NCBI RefSeq assembly: GCF_007018905.1
Contig: NZ_CP041402.1
Span: 3,212,001 to 3,276,000 of the forward strand
Direction: 5' to 3'
Origin: Tardiphaga sp. vice304
GTDB lineage: Bacteria; Pseudomonadota; Alphaproteobacteria; Rhizobiales; Xanthobacteraceae
DNA: 64,000 nucleotides
The notes beneath the pieces are model-generated. The model ran no database searches, was not told the DNA's origin, and was given only the letters and a program-made list of their open reading frames with translations. A program made the translations under genes and the position numbers. Below, in pieces: positions 45,101 to 54,097 of this stretch; within the stretch, counting starts at the first letter, position 1, and each line of letters opens with the position of its first letter.

Positions 45101-45818
45101 CTCCAGGCGCGGGGGGACGATCAAGAGCTTCACGCTGAATGGCAAGCTCGGACGCGACACGCCGCTGACCGGCGACATGCGCGGTCGCGCGCAGGGTGCC
45201 GCGCGCGATATCATCTACATCGAGACCAATGACGCCGGCGCGCTGCTGCGCGTCACCGACACCTACGCCAAGGTCAGCGGCGGCCAGTTGTCGCTGGCGA
45301 TGGATACGCCGAGCTCCGACAACCGTCCGAAGGAAGGTCTGGTCAATCTGCGCGACTTCGCCGTCAAGGGCGAAGCGCAGCTCGCCAGCGTGGCCGGCGG
45401 CGGGCAGGGCGGCACCCAGAACAGCATCGCCTTCTCGCGGCTGCGCGCCGAATTCACCCGGCAGAACGGCCAGCTCACCATCCGCGAAGGCGTCGTGAAA
45501 GGCCCGGTCGTCGGCGCCACCATCGAAGGCAGCATCGACTATCCCGCCAACACGGTGCGGATGAGCGGCACCTTCGTGCCGATGTACGGGCTCAACAACA
45601 TGTTCGGCCAGTTGCCGGTGATCGGGCTGTTTCTCGGCGGCGGCAGCAATGAAGGGCTGATCGGCGTCACCTACGAGGTGATCGGCACGCCCGGCGCGCC
45701 CGTCATGCGCGTCAACCCTATCTCGGCGCTAGCGCCGGGCCTGGTGCGCAAGATCTTCGAGTTCAACACTGGCAAACAGAACAACCCGGTCGAGTTCCCG
45801 AGCGGCTCGAACAACTAG
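42189..45818 (+). CDS. Large AsmA/DUF3971-like envelope protein
   Basis: A 1209-aa protein with a short cytoplasmic head (QWNDSDWDQLHQEVGNHRAR), one membrane helix (about residues 62-84) and a very long periplasmic beta-rich region. Repeated patterns such as LNLVDAVLAVRIMPDGEV, GEIGIAGSGAVDYAGEPRLV and a C-terminal VIEGSIDYPANT-like strand region (ATIEGSIDYPANTVRMSGTF) match DUF3971/AsmA-like proteins of the TamB/YhdP superfamily, thought to form lipid-conducting bridges between membranes. The start is uncertain: ATG 42189 is the first ATG with the expected N-terminus, though its GAGAGG is close. A strong terminator follows. Confidence 0.85.
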   Translation: MPSNKPPQATIPHAGQQSPQWNDSDWDQLHQEVGNHRARRLLSNPDTGHGVEPPRRGGWLKRTLGVLLLLLVVVAGGFGALWWRLGAGPINFDMATPWLADAIQDNIGEGNTVEVGGTQIERSGRIRIAVRIRDIVVRDRDHAIVASAPKAEVKLSVPAMLMGRLRAESLNLVDAVLAVRIMPDGEVTVSTGDNARPLATGVATPRVAPPVIPPTIPVPSGPSLSLPPGQVAPLVQALPTPPVPAAEKPSPSGLLAGLEWLDSLSLTGLDGQNLNEIGLKNGTLVIDDQQRGNTSTFNNITLNLRRPHTGGVAMSFGEAGKTPWSFGVVVGAPSNGVRSVEIKADRVPTRNILLALRMKDLTYSADLPLTGELKGELGRDGLPTYFRGKIVAGAGPIIDNDTPDYPMLIDSAEVNLEWDSGRRVLLAPFKVVAGPNRVTLLAHVEPPNDAVPNWQAGLSGGTIVLPGTGNEAPLIFNRIDIGLRFDTDNKRVLLTQANISNGEIGIAGSGAVDYAGEPRLVLGLAGTPMSASALKRMWPILVTPEVREWVIERIERGSVQRLDIALNSPVRNLSRRGPPIPDDGLSVTILANGVTLRPVDDLPLIRDADLKARITGRTATVTIGQAGVDTPAGRKLNLTDVVFEVPDMVPKPMPARVKFRVEGPVPAVAEILASDRLSDVTGNTLDPNATKGNASAFVTMGMPIKGELTKADTTYTINADLKDFAGDKLVMGQKLEANALKITANNQGYQVKGDVRINGQPAALDYRKPTDGDADVRLQATLDDASRARLGFDLGPAVSGSLPLKLAGRIGSGDRESKFGIEADLTPMKIDNILPGWTKQPGKAGRAVFNVVQKGQSTRLEDIVVDGSGASIRGAVEVDQSGDLVSANFPTFSPSEGDKTSLKADRSQDGTLKVVMRGDVFDGRGFLKSVISGKETDPKNKTKAIDFDIDVKLGAVAGFYGEAIRSLDVKISRRGGTIKSFTLNGKLGRDTPLTGDMRGRAQGAARDIIYIETNDAGALLRVTDTYAKVSGGQLSLAMDTPSSDNRPKEGLVNLRDFAVKGEAQLASVAGGGQGGTQNSIAFSRLRAEFTRQNGQLTIREGVVKGPVVGATIEGSIDYPANTVRMSGTFVPMYGLNNMFGQLPVIGLFLGGGSNEGLIGVTYEVIGTPGAPVMRVNPISALAPGLVRKIFEFNTGKQNNPVEFPSGSNN

Positions 45819-45836
45819 TCCATGCCGGGCTTAAAG

Positions 45837-45873
45837 AAAAAGGGCGCGGTCATTGCTGACCGCGCCCTTTTTT
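45837..45873. terminator. Bidirectional terminator between the AsmA-like and chemoreceptor genes
   Basis: GGGCGCGGTCA pairs with TGACCGCGCCC around a TTGC loop, with an A run on the left and T6 on the right, serving the two convergent genes. Confidence 0.93.
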
Positions 45874-45887
45874 GTTGCTAGGGAACT

Positions 45888-47582
45888 TTACGCTGCGCGG
45901 ACGCCGGCGAGGAAGGTGCTGACTTCGCCGGACAATTGCTCGGCCTGTTTCGACAGGCCGGACGCCGCGCTCAGCACCATGCTGGCAGCGCCGCCGGTTT
46001 CATGCGCGGCCGAGCTGACGCCGCCGATATTGGTGGTGACCTCCTGGGTCGCCTGCGCGGTCTGCGTCACGTTGCGGGCGATCTCGGCGGTGGCGGCGCC
46101 TTGCTCCTCGATCGCCGAGCCGATCGTGGTGGCGATGGCGCTGACTTCCTCGATGGTCGCGGTGATGCCCTGGATCGCATCGACCGCTTCCCTGGTCGCC
46201 GCCTGGATCTGCGCGATGCGGGTGCCGATCTCCTTGGTGGCGTCGGCGGTCTGGCCGGCCAGGCTCTTCACTTCGGTGGCGACGACGGCGAAACCGCGGC
46301 CGGCTTCGCCCGCGCGTGCCGCCTCGATGGTGGCGTTGAGGGCCAAGAGGTTGGTCTGGCTGGCGATGCTGTTGATCAGTTCGACGACGTGCTCGATCTG
46401 CTGCGCACCATCCGCCAAAGCGCGGACGATGCTATCGGTGCGCCGCGCGCTATCGACCGCATGGCTCGTGATCTTTGCGGACTGCGCCATCTGCCGGCTG
46501 ATCTCGACGATCGATGACGACAATTCTTCGGCGGCGGCGGCGACGGTCTGGACGCGGCTGCTGGCTTCGGCGGCGGCGGTCGCGACGATCGTTGCTTGGT
46601 CGTTGGTGCGCGCCGCGGTGCCGGACATCGACTGGGCGGTGGCTTCGAGTTCGGTCGAGCCGGAGGCCATCAGCCCGACCAGCGCGCCGACCGACTGGTC
46701 GAAACGGTTGGCGAGCTGGATCAGTGCATCACGCTTCTCGGCCTCGCCGGTCTGTTTCAGGCGGGCCTGTTCGGCTTCAAGCGTACGCGCGGTCATCGAG
46801 GTCTGCCGCAGCATCTCCAACTGCTCGGCCATGCGGCCGATTTCGTCGCCACGGTCGGTCTCGTCGACCGCGGTGTCGAGCGAGCCGGTGGCGATGTTGT
46901 GCATGCGGCCCTGCAGCCGACGCAGCGCGCCGAGCACGTCGCGGGCGATCAGCCAGGACAGCAGCGCCATCAGCGCCAGCACGCCGGCGCCGAGCAGGCC
47001 GAGCCTGGTGAGCAGCGCATTCACGTCGGCATCGAGATCGTCGACATAGAGGCCGCTGCTCATGGTCAGGTCCCACGGCGCGTAGTAGCGCGCGTAGACC
47101 ATCTTCTCCAGCGGCACGGTCTGGCCGGGACGGGGATAGAGATACGAGGTCGTGCCGCCTTCCGGCGACTTGCGACCAGCATCGATGGTCGCCTTGGAGA
47201 TCAGCACGCCGTTGGAGTCCTTGGTGCCGGTGAACTTGCCTTCGAGCTTGGGGTTGCCGGCATTGACCAGCAGCACGCCGTCGGAATGATAGGCGACGAG
47301 GTAGCCCTGCTTGTTTCCGAACGTCATGCCGCTGGCGCGCTGGCGATACTGGGCCTGCGCGTCAGCGAGCGTGAGCTTGCCGGCCGCGACTTCGTCCTGC
47401 AGCGTCTGCGCCATGCCGACCATCAGGTCGACGGCGGTATGCAACTGGCCCATGCGGTCTTCCAGCATGCGCTTCTGGCTCAGCGAGGCGGACACCGCGA
47501 TGATCGCGCAAACGGATATGGCGGAAACAACCACGATGCTGGCGAGCTTGGTGCGGATCGTGAAGCGGCTGAGCAGACTCAT
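45888..47582 (-). CDS. Methyl-accepting chemotaxis protein with single Cache domain
   Basis: A 564-aa chemoreceptor. Membrane helix 1 spans about residues 12-33, then a periplasmic sCache-type domain ([37 protein letters not shown]), membrane helix 2 about 190-212, a HAMP domain, and the cytoplasmic signalling hairpin with [19 protein letters not shown] at its tip. Such Cache domains sense small organic acids. There is no C-terminal CheR-tethering pentapeptide. No other chemotaxis gene is adjacent, so it is an orphan receptor. Confidence 0.94.
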   Translation of the reverse strand: MSLLSRFTIRTKLASIVVVSAISVCAIIAVSASLSQKRMLEDRMGQLHTAVDLMVGMAQTLQDEVAAGKLTLADAQAQYRQRASGMTFGNKQGYLVAYHSDGVLLVNAGNPKLEGKFTGTKDSNGVLISKATIDAGRKSPEGGTTSYLYPRPGQTVPLEKMVYARYYAPWDLTMSSGLYVDDLDADVNALLTRLGLLGAGVLALMALLSWLIARDVLGALRRLQGRMHNIATGSLDTAVDETDRGDEIGRMAEQLEMLRQTSMTARTLEAEQARLKQTGEAEKRDALIQLANRFDQSVGALVGLMASGSTELEATAQSMSGTAARTNDQATIVATAAAEASSRVQTVAAAAEELSSSIVEISRQMAQSAKITSHAVDSARRTDSIVRALADGAQQIEHVVELINSIASQTNLLALNATIEAARAGEAGRGFAVVATEVKSLAGQTADATKEIGTRIAQIQAATREAVDAIQGITATIEEVSAIATTIGSAIEEQGAATAEIARNVTQTAQATQEVTTNIGGVSSAAHETGGAASMVLSAASGLSKQAEQLSGEVSTFLAGVRAA

Positions 47583-47774
47583 CTGGACCTCCAGTCGGTA
47601 AAACTTGAGGTAGTTTGTAGCTGCAAGGTGCTTACCAAAGATGAAAGTGCGCTATATGAATACGCATCTCAATGCAACAGGCGTGACATGCACGCTAAAA
47701 TAGAGAAATCAGTCGTAATGTCCTGCAGCGCGCATCAACTGAGGTAGGCGCTGTTCACCGCGCCCACCTTCAAG

Positions 47775-48989
47775 TTAACGGCGCAGCGCAGGCACGACGA
47801 GAAACGGGATCATGCCGATCACCACGCTGACCAGCGCGAAGGCGATCAGTGGATTGTAGCTCTGCGTCCAGTCGTGCAGCAGTCCGCCGCTCCATGAGCC
47901 GAGCGCCGAGCCCAGCCCGCTGCCGATCGTGATGGTGCCGTAGATGGTGCCGACGCGGGGACCACGAAATATCTTCATCGCGGTCGCCGTCAGCAGCGGC
48001 CCGCGCGAGCCGATCATGCTGCCGAAGCAGATCACGAAGCCGGTCAGCAGAAAATAGTTCGGGTACCATTGCAGTAGCCACAACATGACGATGCCTGCGA
48101 TCGACAGGGTGTAGCTGAACAGGATCGAGGGGCGGCGGCCGATCACGCCGTCGAGCCACGACACGCCGAGCATGCCGAACAGCAGCACCACGCCGCTGAA
48201 ACCCCAGGCGGTCGCAGAGGTCAGCGGCGGAAAGCCGGCATCGATCAGATAGGCCACGACCTGCGGCGCGATCGCATACATGCCGATCGCGGTGAAGAAG
48301 AACGTCGAGAACAGCGCCCAGAACGCGTGATGGCGCATGGCCCGCGGCAGCGTCCAGCCCTCGTCGGCAAGATCGTGGCCCTCGGGCTTCTCTAGATGCT
48401 CCGAGCCATTTGCAAAGAAACGCCATGGCAAGAGAACCAACGGTAGCAGCAAAGCCAGCACCATCCAGCCGAAGGTCTGATAGGCGCCGCGCCAGTCCAG
48501 GCGGTCGATCAGGATTTGCGCGAAGGGCAGCATGATGAGCACGCCGGCGCCGGTCGCGGAATACACCACCGACATTGCGGTCGGCAGCCTTTTGCCGAAC
48601 CAGCGGCCGAGCAGGATCGAGTTCGGCACGTTGCTGATGCAGGCGACACCGCAGCCCAGCGCGATCCCGATGGTGACCTGAAACTGCCAGAGCTGCTGTG
48701 CAAAGGAAGCGGCGAGGAAGGCGCCGCCGATCAGCGCCAGTCCGGTGACGAACACCGCGCGGGGGCCGGAGCGGTCGAACAACCGACCGACCAGCGGCGA
48801 GGCAAGCCCGATGCAAAGCGCGGTCAGCGAGTAGATCGAGACCACGTCGCCGCGATCCCAGTCAAAAGCCTGCGAGATCGGCAGCAGGAAGACCGTAAAG
48901 CTCTCCTGTAGCCCGCGACCCAGGACCGACAGCGTGAAGCAGACGCCCAGAACGGCGAGCGCGGTGCGCTGGGAGGCTTTGGGGTCCAT
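47775..48989 (-). CDS. Major facilitator superfamily transporter
   Basis: A 404-aa, 12-helix MFS permease. The loop between helices 2 and 3 carries PLVGRLFDRSGPRAVFVTG, the family signature, and the symmetric loop in the second half has WLDGVIGRRPSILFSY. Overall it resembles oxalate/formate- and monocarboxylate-type transporters. An upstream GTG at 49004 would add five residues; the ATG at 48989 is chosen because a weak GAAGAAG lies before it. The substrate is unknown. It lies between the chemoreceptor and tyrS, all leftward. Confidence 0.88.
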   Translation of the reverse strand: MDPKASQRTALAVLGVCFTLSVLGRGLQESFTVFLLPISQAFDWDRGDVVSIYSLTALCIGLASPLVGRLFDRSGPRAVFVTGLALIGGAFLAASFAQQLWQFQVTIGIALGCGVACISNVPNSILLGRWFGKRLPTAMSVVYSATGAGVLIMLPFAQILIDRLDWRGAYQTFGWMVLALLLPLVLLPWRFFANGSEHLEKPEGHDLADEGWTLPRAMRHHAFWALFSTFFFTAIGMYAIAPQVVAYLIDAGFPPLTSATAWGFSGVVLLFGMLGVSWLDGVIGRRPSILFSYTLSIAGIVMLWLLQWYPNYFLLTGFVICFGSMIGSRGPLLTATAMKIFRGPRVGTIYGTITIGSGLGSALGSWSGGLLHDWTQSYNPLIAFALVSVVIGMIPFLVVPALRR

Positions 48990-49073
48990 CGGGCTCTTCT
49001 TCACGGCGTTTGCGAATGGCCCACCATGGAGCGCGTTTCGCAGTGCATGAACAAGTGCGCCCGGCGAATGGCC

Positions 49074-50327
49074 CTATGCGGGCTTGAGCAGGATGTGCTT
49101 CTTCTTGCCGAGCGACAGCTTGATCACGCCCTCCGGCGTGAGTTGCGCCGGCGTCAGCAGCATCTTCTCGTCGGTCACCGGCACATCGTTGACGCGCAGC
49201 CCGCCGCCCTTGATCTGGCGCCGCGCCTCGCCGTTGGAAGCGACGAAGCCGGCAGTGACGAAAATGCCGAGCACGCCGATGCCGGCCTCGAGTTCGCCGT
49301 GCGGAATATCGATGGTCGGCAGGCTCGACGAGATCGCGCCTTCCTCGAAGGTCTTTCGCGCCGTCTCGTTGGCGGCGTCCGCCGCCTCGCGGCCGTGCAC
49401 GATGGCGGTGGCTTCGGTCGCGAGGATCTTCTTGGCTTCGTTGATCTCGGCGCCGCCGAGGCGCTCGAGCCGGGCGATCTCGTCGAGCGGCAGCCGCGTG
49501 AAGATCTTCAGGAATTTGCCGACGTCGTCGTCTTCGGTATTGCGAAAATACTGCCAGAAATCATAGGGGCTGAAGAGGTCGCCGTTCAGCCATACCGCGC
49601 CGGTGGCCGACTTGCCCATCTTCTCGCCGGACGATTTGGTCAAGAGCGGCGTGGTCAGCGCGTAGAGCTGCGGGCCGCCCATGCGGTGGGAGAGGTCGAC
49701 GCCGTTGATGATGTTGCCCCACTGGTCGGAGCCGCCCATCTGCAGCGTGCAGCCATAGCGCCGGTTGAGCTCGGTGAAGTCGTAGCCCTGCATGATCATG
49801 TAGTTGAATTCGAGGAACGACAGCGACTGGTCGCGGTCGAGCCGCAGCTTGACGCTGTCGAAGGCCAGCATGCGGTTGACCGAGAAATGCCGGCCGACGT
49901 CGCGCAGGAATTCGACGTAGTTCAGCTTCAACAGCCAGTCGGCATTGTTGACCATCATCGCGTCGGTCAGGCCATCGCCGTAGCGCAGCATCTTGCCGAA
50001 GATTTTTTTGATGCCCTGGATGTTCTCGTCGATCTTCTCGACGGTCAGCAACTGTCGCTGGTCGTCACGGAAAGAGGGGTCGCCGACCATCGAGGTGCCG
50101 CCGCCCATCAGGGTGATCGGACGGTGCCCGGTCTCCTGGAACCAGTGCAGCATGGTCACCGAGATCAAATTGCCGATGTGCAGCGACGTCGCGGTGGCGT
50201 CGTAGCCGACATAGGCGGTGACCGGGCCCTTGGCGCAGGCGGCATCCAGCGCCTGCGGATCGGAGATCTGGTGGATGAAGCCGCGGCTCTGCAGCACGTT
50301 CAGAAAGTCTGATTTAAATGCGGTCAT
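49074..50327 (-). CDS. tyrS: Tyrosyl-tRNA synthetase
   Basis: Class I aminoacyl-tRNA synthetase that charges tRNA-Tyr. The 417-aa protein contains [17 protein letters not shown] (HIGN replaces HIGH, usual in TyrRS), the tyrosine-binding loop [21 protein letters not shown], the KMSKS variant KMGKS, and a C-terminal S4-type RNA-binding domain ([18 protein letters not shown]). It is divergent from anmK, an arrangement common in this group. Confidence 0.97.
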   Translation of the reverse strand: MTAFKSDFLNVLQSRGFIHQISDPQALDAACAKGPVTAYVGYDATATSLHIGNLISVTMLHWFQETGHRPITLMGGGTSMVGDPSFRDDQRQLLTVEKIDENIQGIKKIFGKMLRYGDGLTDAMMVNNADWLLKLNYVEFLRDVGRHFSVNRMLAFDSVKLRLDRDQSLSFLEFNYMIMQGYDFTELNRRYGCTLQMGGSDQWGNIINGVDLSHRMGGPQLYALTTPLLTKSSGEKMGKSATGAVWLNGDLFSPYDFWQYFRNTEDDDVGKFLKIFTRLPLDEIARLERLGGAEINEAKKILATEATAIVHGREAADAANETARKTFEEGAISSSLPTIDIPHGELEAGIGVLGIFVTAGFVASNGEARRQIKGGGLRVNDVPVTDEKMLLTPAQLTPEGVIKLSLGKKKHILLKPA

Positions 50328-50473
50328 CTGTTGAAGACTCTGATCATGATATTTTTACGCTGACTCGACAGATTGGCGGTGCGCCGGGACCGGCGACCGC
50401 CCATCCGGGGCGCCGTGTGGCATTATAAGATCGGGCCATTAGACACAAGTTTCACCTGACGAGGGCTTTGGCC

Positions 50474-51583
50474 GTGGCATTGATGCTGACCGCGATCGGG
50501 CTGATGAGCGGGACCTCGCTGGACGGGGTCGACATCGCCTTGATCGAGACCGACGGCCGCGCCGTGCGAGCCTTCGGTCCGTCCGGCTACCGGCCCTATG
50601 CGGAAAGCGAGCGAGCCGTGCTGCGCCAGGCGCTGGCCGAAGCCGCGGCGCTATCGGACCGCGACGCGCGGCCGGGGGTCCTGGCCGAGGCCGAGCGGGT
50701 GGTGACTTCGGCCCATGCCGAGGCTGTGGCCGGCTTTCTCACGCAAAACCGCATCGCCCGCGAAAACGTCGATATCGTCGGCTTCCATGGCCAGACGGTG
50801 CTGCATCGTCCGGCCGACCGGCTGACGGTGCAGATCGGCGATGGCTTGGCACTGGCGCGGGCGATCCATATTCCGGTGATGCACGATTTCCGCGCCGCCG
50901 ATGTCGCGGCCGGCGGGCAGGGCGCGCCTTTGGTACCGGTCTATCATCGCGCGCTGGCGCAGGCGCTTGGGCGCGGCGGGGCGGTCGCCGTGGTCAATAT
51001 CGGCGGCGTCTCCAACATCACCTATATCGACGGCGACACCCTGATCGCTTGCGACACCGGTCCCGGCAACGCGCTGCTCGACGATTTCATGTTCCGCAGC
51101 ATGGGCGAGCCGTTCGATTGCGAGGGCCGGCTGGCGGCGCAGGGCGTGGTCGATGAGGAATTCGTGGCGTGCGGGCTGGCATTGCCGTTCTTCGCCGCGC
51201 CGCCGCCGAAGTCGCTCGACCGCAATGCGTTTGCTGCGCTTGTATTGCGCAACATGGCGCCTGCCGACGGTGCCGCCACGCTGACCGCGTTCACCGCCGC
51301 GGCGATTGCCAGCATCGGGCCATTGCTGCCGAACCCGCCTCTGAGCTGGATCATCACCGGCGGCGGCGCCCGCAACCTGACAGTGCTGCGCATGCTGCGC
51401 GCGCGACTTGCGCCAGCGGAGGTAGAAACCGCGGATTCGCTGGGATGGTCGGGAGACGCAATGGAGGCGCAGGCGTTCGGATTTTTGGCCGTGCGCGGGC
51501 TCAAGGGCCTGCCGATCAGCTATCCGGCCACCACCGGCGTACCGATCCCGATGACCGGCGGCGTGGTGGCGAGGCCGGGGTGA
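50474..51583 (+). CDS. anmK: Anhydro-N-acetylmuramic acid kinase
   Basis: AnmK phosphorylates and opens 1,6-anhydroMurNAc released during wall turnover, returning it to MurNAc-6-phosphate. The roughly 369-aa protein has the sugar-kinase motifs GLMSGTSLDGVDIAL, VVNIGGVSNITYI, ACDTGPGNALLDDFM and ITGGGARNLTVL. The GTG at 50474 has GAGGG eight bases upstream and is chosen; TTG 50468 and ATG 50483 are alternatives. Its promoter lies in the short divergent gap with tyrS. Confidence 0.94.
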   Translation: MALMLTAIGLMSGTSLDGVDIALIETDGRAVRAFGPSGYRPYAESERAVLRQALAEAAALSDRDARPGVLAEAERVVTSAHAEAVAGFLTQNRIARENVDIVGFHGQTVLHRPADRLTVQIGDGLALARAIHIPVMHDFRAADVAAGGQGAPLVPVYHRALAQALGRGGAVAVVNIGGVSNITYIDGDTLIACDTGPGNALLDDFMFRSMGEPFDCEGRLAAQGVVDEEFVACGLALPFFAAPPPKSLDRNAFAALVLRNMAPADGAATLTAFTAAAIASIGPLLPNPPLSWIITGGGARNLTVLRMLRARLAPAEVETADSLGWSGDAMEAQAFGFLAVRGLKGLPISYPATTGVPIPMTGGVVARPG

Positions 51584-51585
51584 TC

Positions 51586-51717
51586 GTAGCCCGGATGAAG
51601 TCGACGCGCCCTTGGGCGCGGCGACGCAATCCGGGGAAAGCGTTTGTGATGGACGGGCCGGACCCGGATTTCACCAGCGATCGCGCTTCGCGCCATCGCC
51701 GGCTTCATCCGGGCTAC
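51586..51717. repeat. Palindromic intergenic repeat, 132 bp
   Basis: Exact 15-bp inverted ends, GTAGCCCGGATGAAG on the left and its complement at 51703-51717, enclose internal dyads. It fills the gap between anmK and the convergent hydrolase gene. This belongs to a different repeat family from that at 18545. Confidence 0.75.
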
Positions 51718-51727
51718 AGACGCCGCT

Positions 51728-52375
51728 TTAGCGGACGTTCGCCAGGCGCATGTCGAGATAGCCGGTGACCGATTCCATCAGCGGCTCGAGCTTGCCGTCG
51801 AAGAAGTGGTTGGCGCCGGGGATGATGTGCTGGTCGATGACGATGCCCTTCTGGGTCTTCAGCTTCTCGACCAGCGTGTTGACGTCCTTCGGCGGCACCA
51901 CGGCATCCTTCTCGCCATGCACGATCAGGCCCGAGGACGGGCAGGGCGCCAGGAACGAGAAGTCGTAGAGATTGGCCGGCGGCGCGATCGAGATGAAGCC
52001 CTCGACCTCGGGGCGGCGCATCAGGAGCTGCATGCCGATCCAGGCGCCGAACGAGAAGCCGGCGACCCAGCAGGCACGGGCTTCGGGGTTGATGGTCTGT
52101 GCCCAGTCGAGCGCCGCCGCGGCATCCGATAACTCGCCGGTGCCATGGTCGAACGAGCCCTGGCTGCGGCCGACGCCGCGGAAATTGAATCGCAGCACCG
52201 AGAAGCCACGGTGCACGAAGGCGTAATAGCACTGGTAGATAATCTGGTGGTTCATCGTGCCGGCGAACTGCGGATGCGGGTGCAGCACCATCGCGATCGG
52301 CGCGTTCTTCTGCTTGGCCGGATGATAACGGCCCTCGATGCGGCCGGCAGGTCCGGTGAAAATGACTTCGGGCAT
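51728..52375 (-). CDS. Alpha/beta hydrolase (COG2945-like)
   Basis: A 215-aa serine hydrolase. It has the conserved opening VLHPHPQFAGTMNHQI, VLRFNFRGVGRSQG, the nucleophile elbow AGFSFGAWIG, HGEKDAVVPP with the catalytic Asp and IPGANHFFDG with the catalytic His. The complete triad suggests an esterase or related activity, substrate unknown. There is no signal peptide. In related genomes a gene of this type often lies close to the suf operon; here a helicase gene comes between. Confidence 0.88.
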   Translation of the reverse strand: MPEVIFTGPAGRIEGRYHPAKQKNAPIAMVLHPHPQFAGTMNHQIIYQCYYAFVHRGFSVLRFNFRGVGRSQGSFDHGTGELSDAAAALDWAQTINPEARACWVAGFSFGAWIGMQLLMRRPEVEGFISIAPPANLYDFSFLAPCPSSGLIVHGEKDAVVPPKDVNTLVEKLKTQKGIVIDQHIIPGANHFFDGKLEPLMESVTGYLDMRLANVR

Positions 52376-52608
52376 GGATGATCCTTGAGGTAATCAACCG
52401 ACTTCGCGCAGGGTTCGGCGGGTGGGCTTGCAAGCCCGGGCTCGGAGAGTCCTGCGTCTAAGGTGGCGGATCGGGCGCAACGGGCGGCGCCGGGTGAAGC
52501 TGAGGCCGCGTTCTACCATGAGGCCCAGGGCAAAAAGCAAGCATCTTGAACAGGGTGTCGCAGCTTCGCGCCGACGGGCAGGCGGATCGGGGGCCGATCG
52601 AGTTCCCG

Positions 52609-53895
52609 TCAGGCAACCTTGGCCGCGTTGCGTGCCGCAAGCTTCTCTTCCTCGGTCCAGATCTTGCGCTCGCGTACCTGCTGGGTCTTGACCTGCTTGG
52701 CCGGCCCGCCCCCCAGCACCGGCGCGGGCGCGGTCGAGTGGCGCGCCACTTCGCAATGCCATTCGTGATCGTGATGAACCGTCAAGGCGCGACCGATTTC
52801 CCGCTCCACATCATGCAGCCAAGCGCGCTGCTCGGCGTCGCACAAAGTGATGGCAAAGCCGCTGCGTCCGGCGCGACCGGTGCGGCCGATGCGGTGGACA
52901 TAGCTTTCCGGCAGGCTCGGCAGGTCGTGGTTGAACACATGCGTCACGGTGTCGACATCGATGCCGCGCGCCGCGATATCCGTCGCCACCAGCACCTGCA
53001 CGGTCCCGGCTCGGAAGGCGTCCAGCGCGCGCTCCCGCTGGCCCTGCGACTTGTTGCCGTGCAGCGCTTCGGCCGTGATGCCTGCTTCCGTAATGAAAGC
53101 GCAGACTTCGTTGGCAATGTTCTTCTGCAGCGTGAAGACGACGGCCTGGCCGATCTCCTTCGTCTGCAGCAGCGCCAGCAGCGCCGCCTTCTTGTGGGCG
53201 GCGTCCATGAACATCACGGACTGCTCGATCCGGTCCACGGTGGTCGAGGGCGGGGCGATCTCGACCTTTGCCGGATCGCGCAGCAGGCTCTCGGCCAGCG
53301 CGGCGATGGATTTCGGCATGGTGGCCGAAAACAGCATGGTATGCCGATCCTTCGGCAGGGTCGCGACAATGCGTTCGATCGGCTTGGCGAAGCCCATGTC
53401 GAGCATCTGGTCGGCCTCGTCCAGCACCAGAGCTTCAAGTCCTGAAAGGTCGCAGAGGCCCTGTTCGATCAGATCCAGCAGGCGCCCTGGCGCCGCCACG
53501 ATGATATCGACGCCCGTCTCAAGCGCATTGACCTGGTGGAACTGGCTGACGCCTCCGAAGATCGTCGTCACGCGCGGCTGCAGATGGCGGCCGAACGTCT
53601 CGAAGCCCACCGCAATCTGCGAAACCAGTTCGCGCGTCGGCGCGAGCACCAGGACGCGGGCACCGCCCTTGGGCGCCGGGCGGGGATTTGCTGCCAGGCG
53701 ATGCAGCAGCGGCAGCGCGAAGGCCGCGGTCTTGCCGGTGCCCGTTTGAGCCATGCCGAGCATGTCACGGCCCTGCAACAGCATCGGGATCGATTGGGCC
53801 TGGATCGGAGTAGGGTTGGTATAGCCTTGCTCGGACAGTGCCTGTAGCAGGAGCGGCGCCAAAGCGAGATCGGCGAAGGTCATGGTCATGGTCAC
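52609..53895 (-). CDS. DEAD-box ATP-dependent RNA helicase, RhlE type
   Basis: A 428-aa RNA helicase for ribosome assembly or RNA turnover. All core motifs are present in order: Q motif GYTNPTPIQAQSIP, AQTGTGKT, PTRELVSQ, DEAD (LVLDEADQMLDMGFA), SAT, VFTLQKNIANE, DIAARGIDV and HRIGRTGRAGR. A short basic tail (KTQQVRERKIWTEEEKLAAR) follows the core. The GTG at 53895 has GGAGG six bases upstream; in-frame ATGs at 53889 and 53883 are alternatives. It may cooperate with RNase E. Confidence 0.93.
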   Translation of the reverse strand: MTMTMTFADLALAPLLLQALSEQGYTNPTPIQAQSIPMLLQGRDMLGMAQTGTGKTAAFALPLLHRLAANPRPAPKGGARVLVLAPTRELVSQIAVGFETFGRHLQPRVTTIFGGVSQFHQVNALETGVDIIVAAPGRLLDLIEQGLCDLSGLEALVLDEADQMLDMGFAKPIERIVATLPKDRHTMLFSATMPKSIAALAESLLRDPAKVEIAPPSTTVDRIEQSVMFMDAAHKKAALLALLQTKEIGQAVVFTLQKNIANEVCAFITEAGITAEALHGNKSQGQRERALDAFRAGTVQVLVATDIAARGIDVDTVTHVFNHDLPSLPESYVHRIGRTGRAGRSGFAITLCDAEQRAWLHDVEREIGRALTVHHDHEWHCEVARHSTAPAPVLGGGPAKQVKTQQVRERKIWTEEEKLAARNAAKVA

Positions 53896-54097
53896 GCGGC
53901 GCCTCCAGCGCTGAACGAGGCTGCGCCTGGACGGGCTTAGCTTTTCGAGAGGGCGGACTGTTAGGGGCGATGTTGCACTGCGTCAACGCGGAAAACAGCG
54001 ACCGCGGCGTTTTAGGGTCGGGTTTCCCTTCCCGCCGCGCTAGAGTGGATCGACAGGTTTTCGCCAACAATTGAACCTATGATGGCGAAGCGCGAAC

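Noticed and set aside
49074..50327. HIGN in place of HIGH in tyrosyl-tRNA synthetase as an unusual active site
   Set aside because: This variant and KMGKS are common among bacterial TyrRS proteins.
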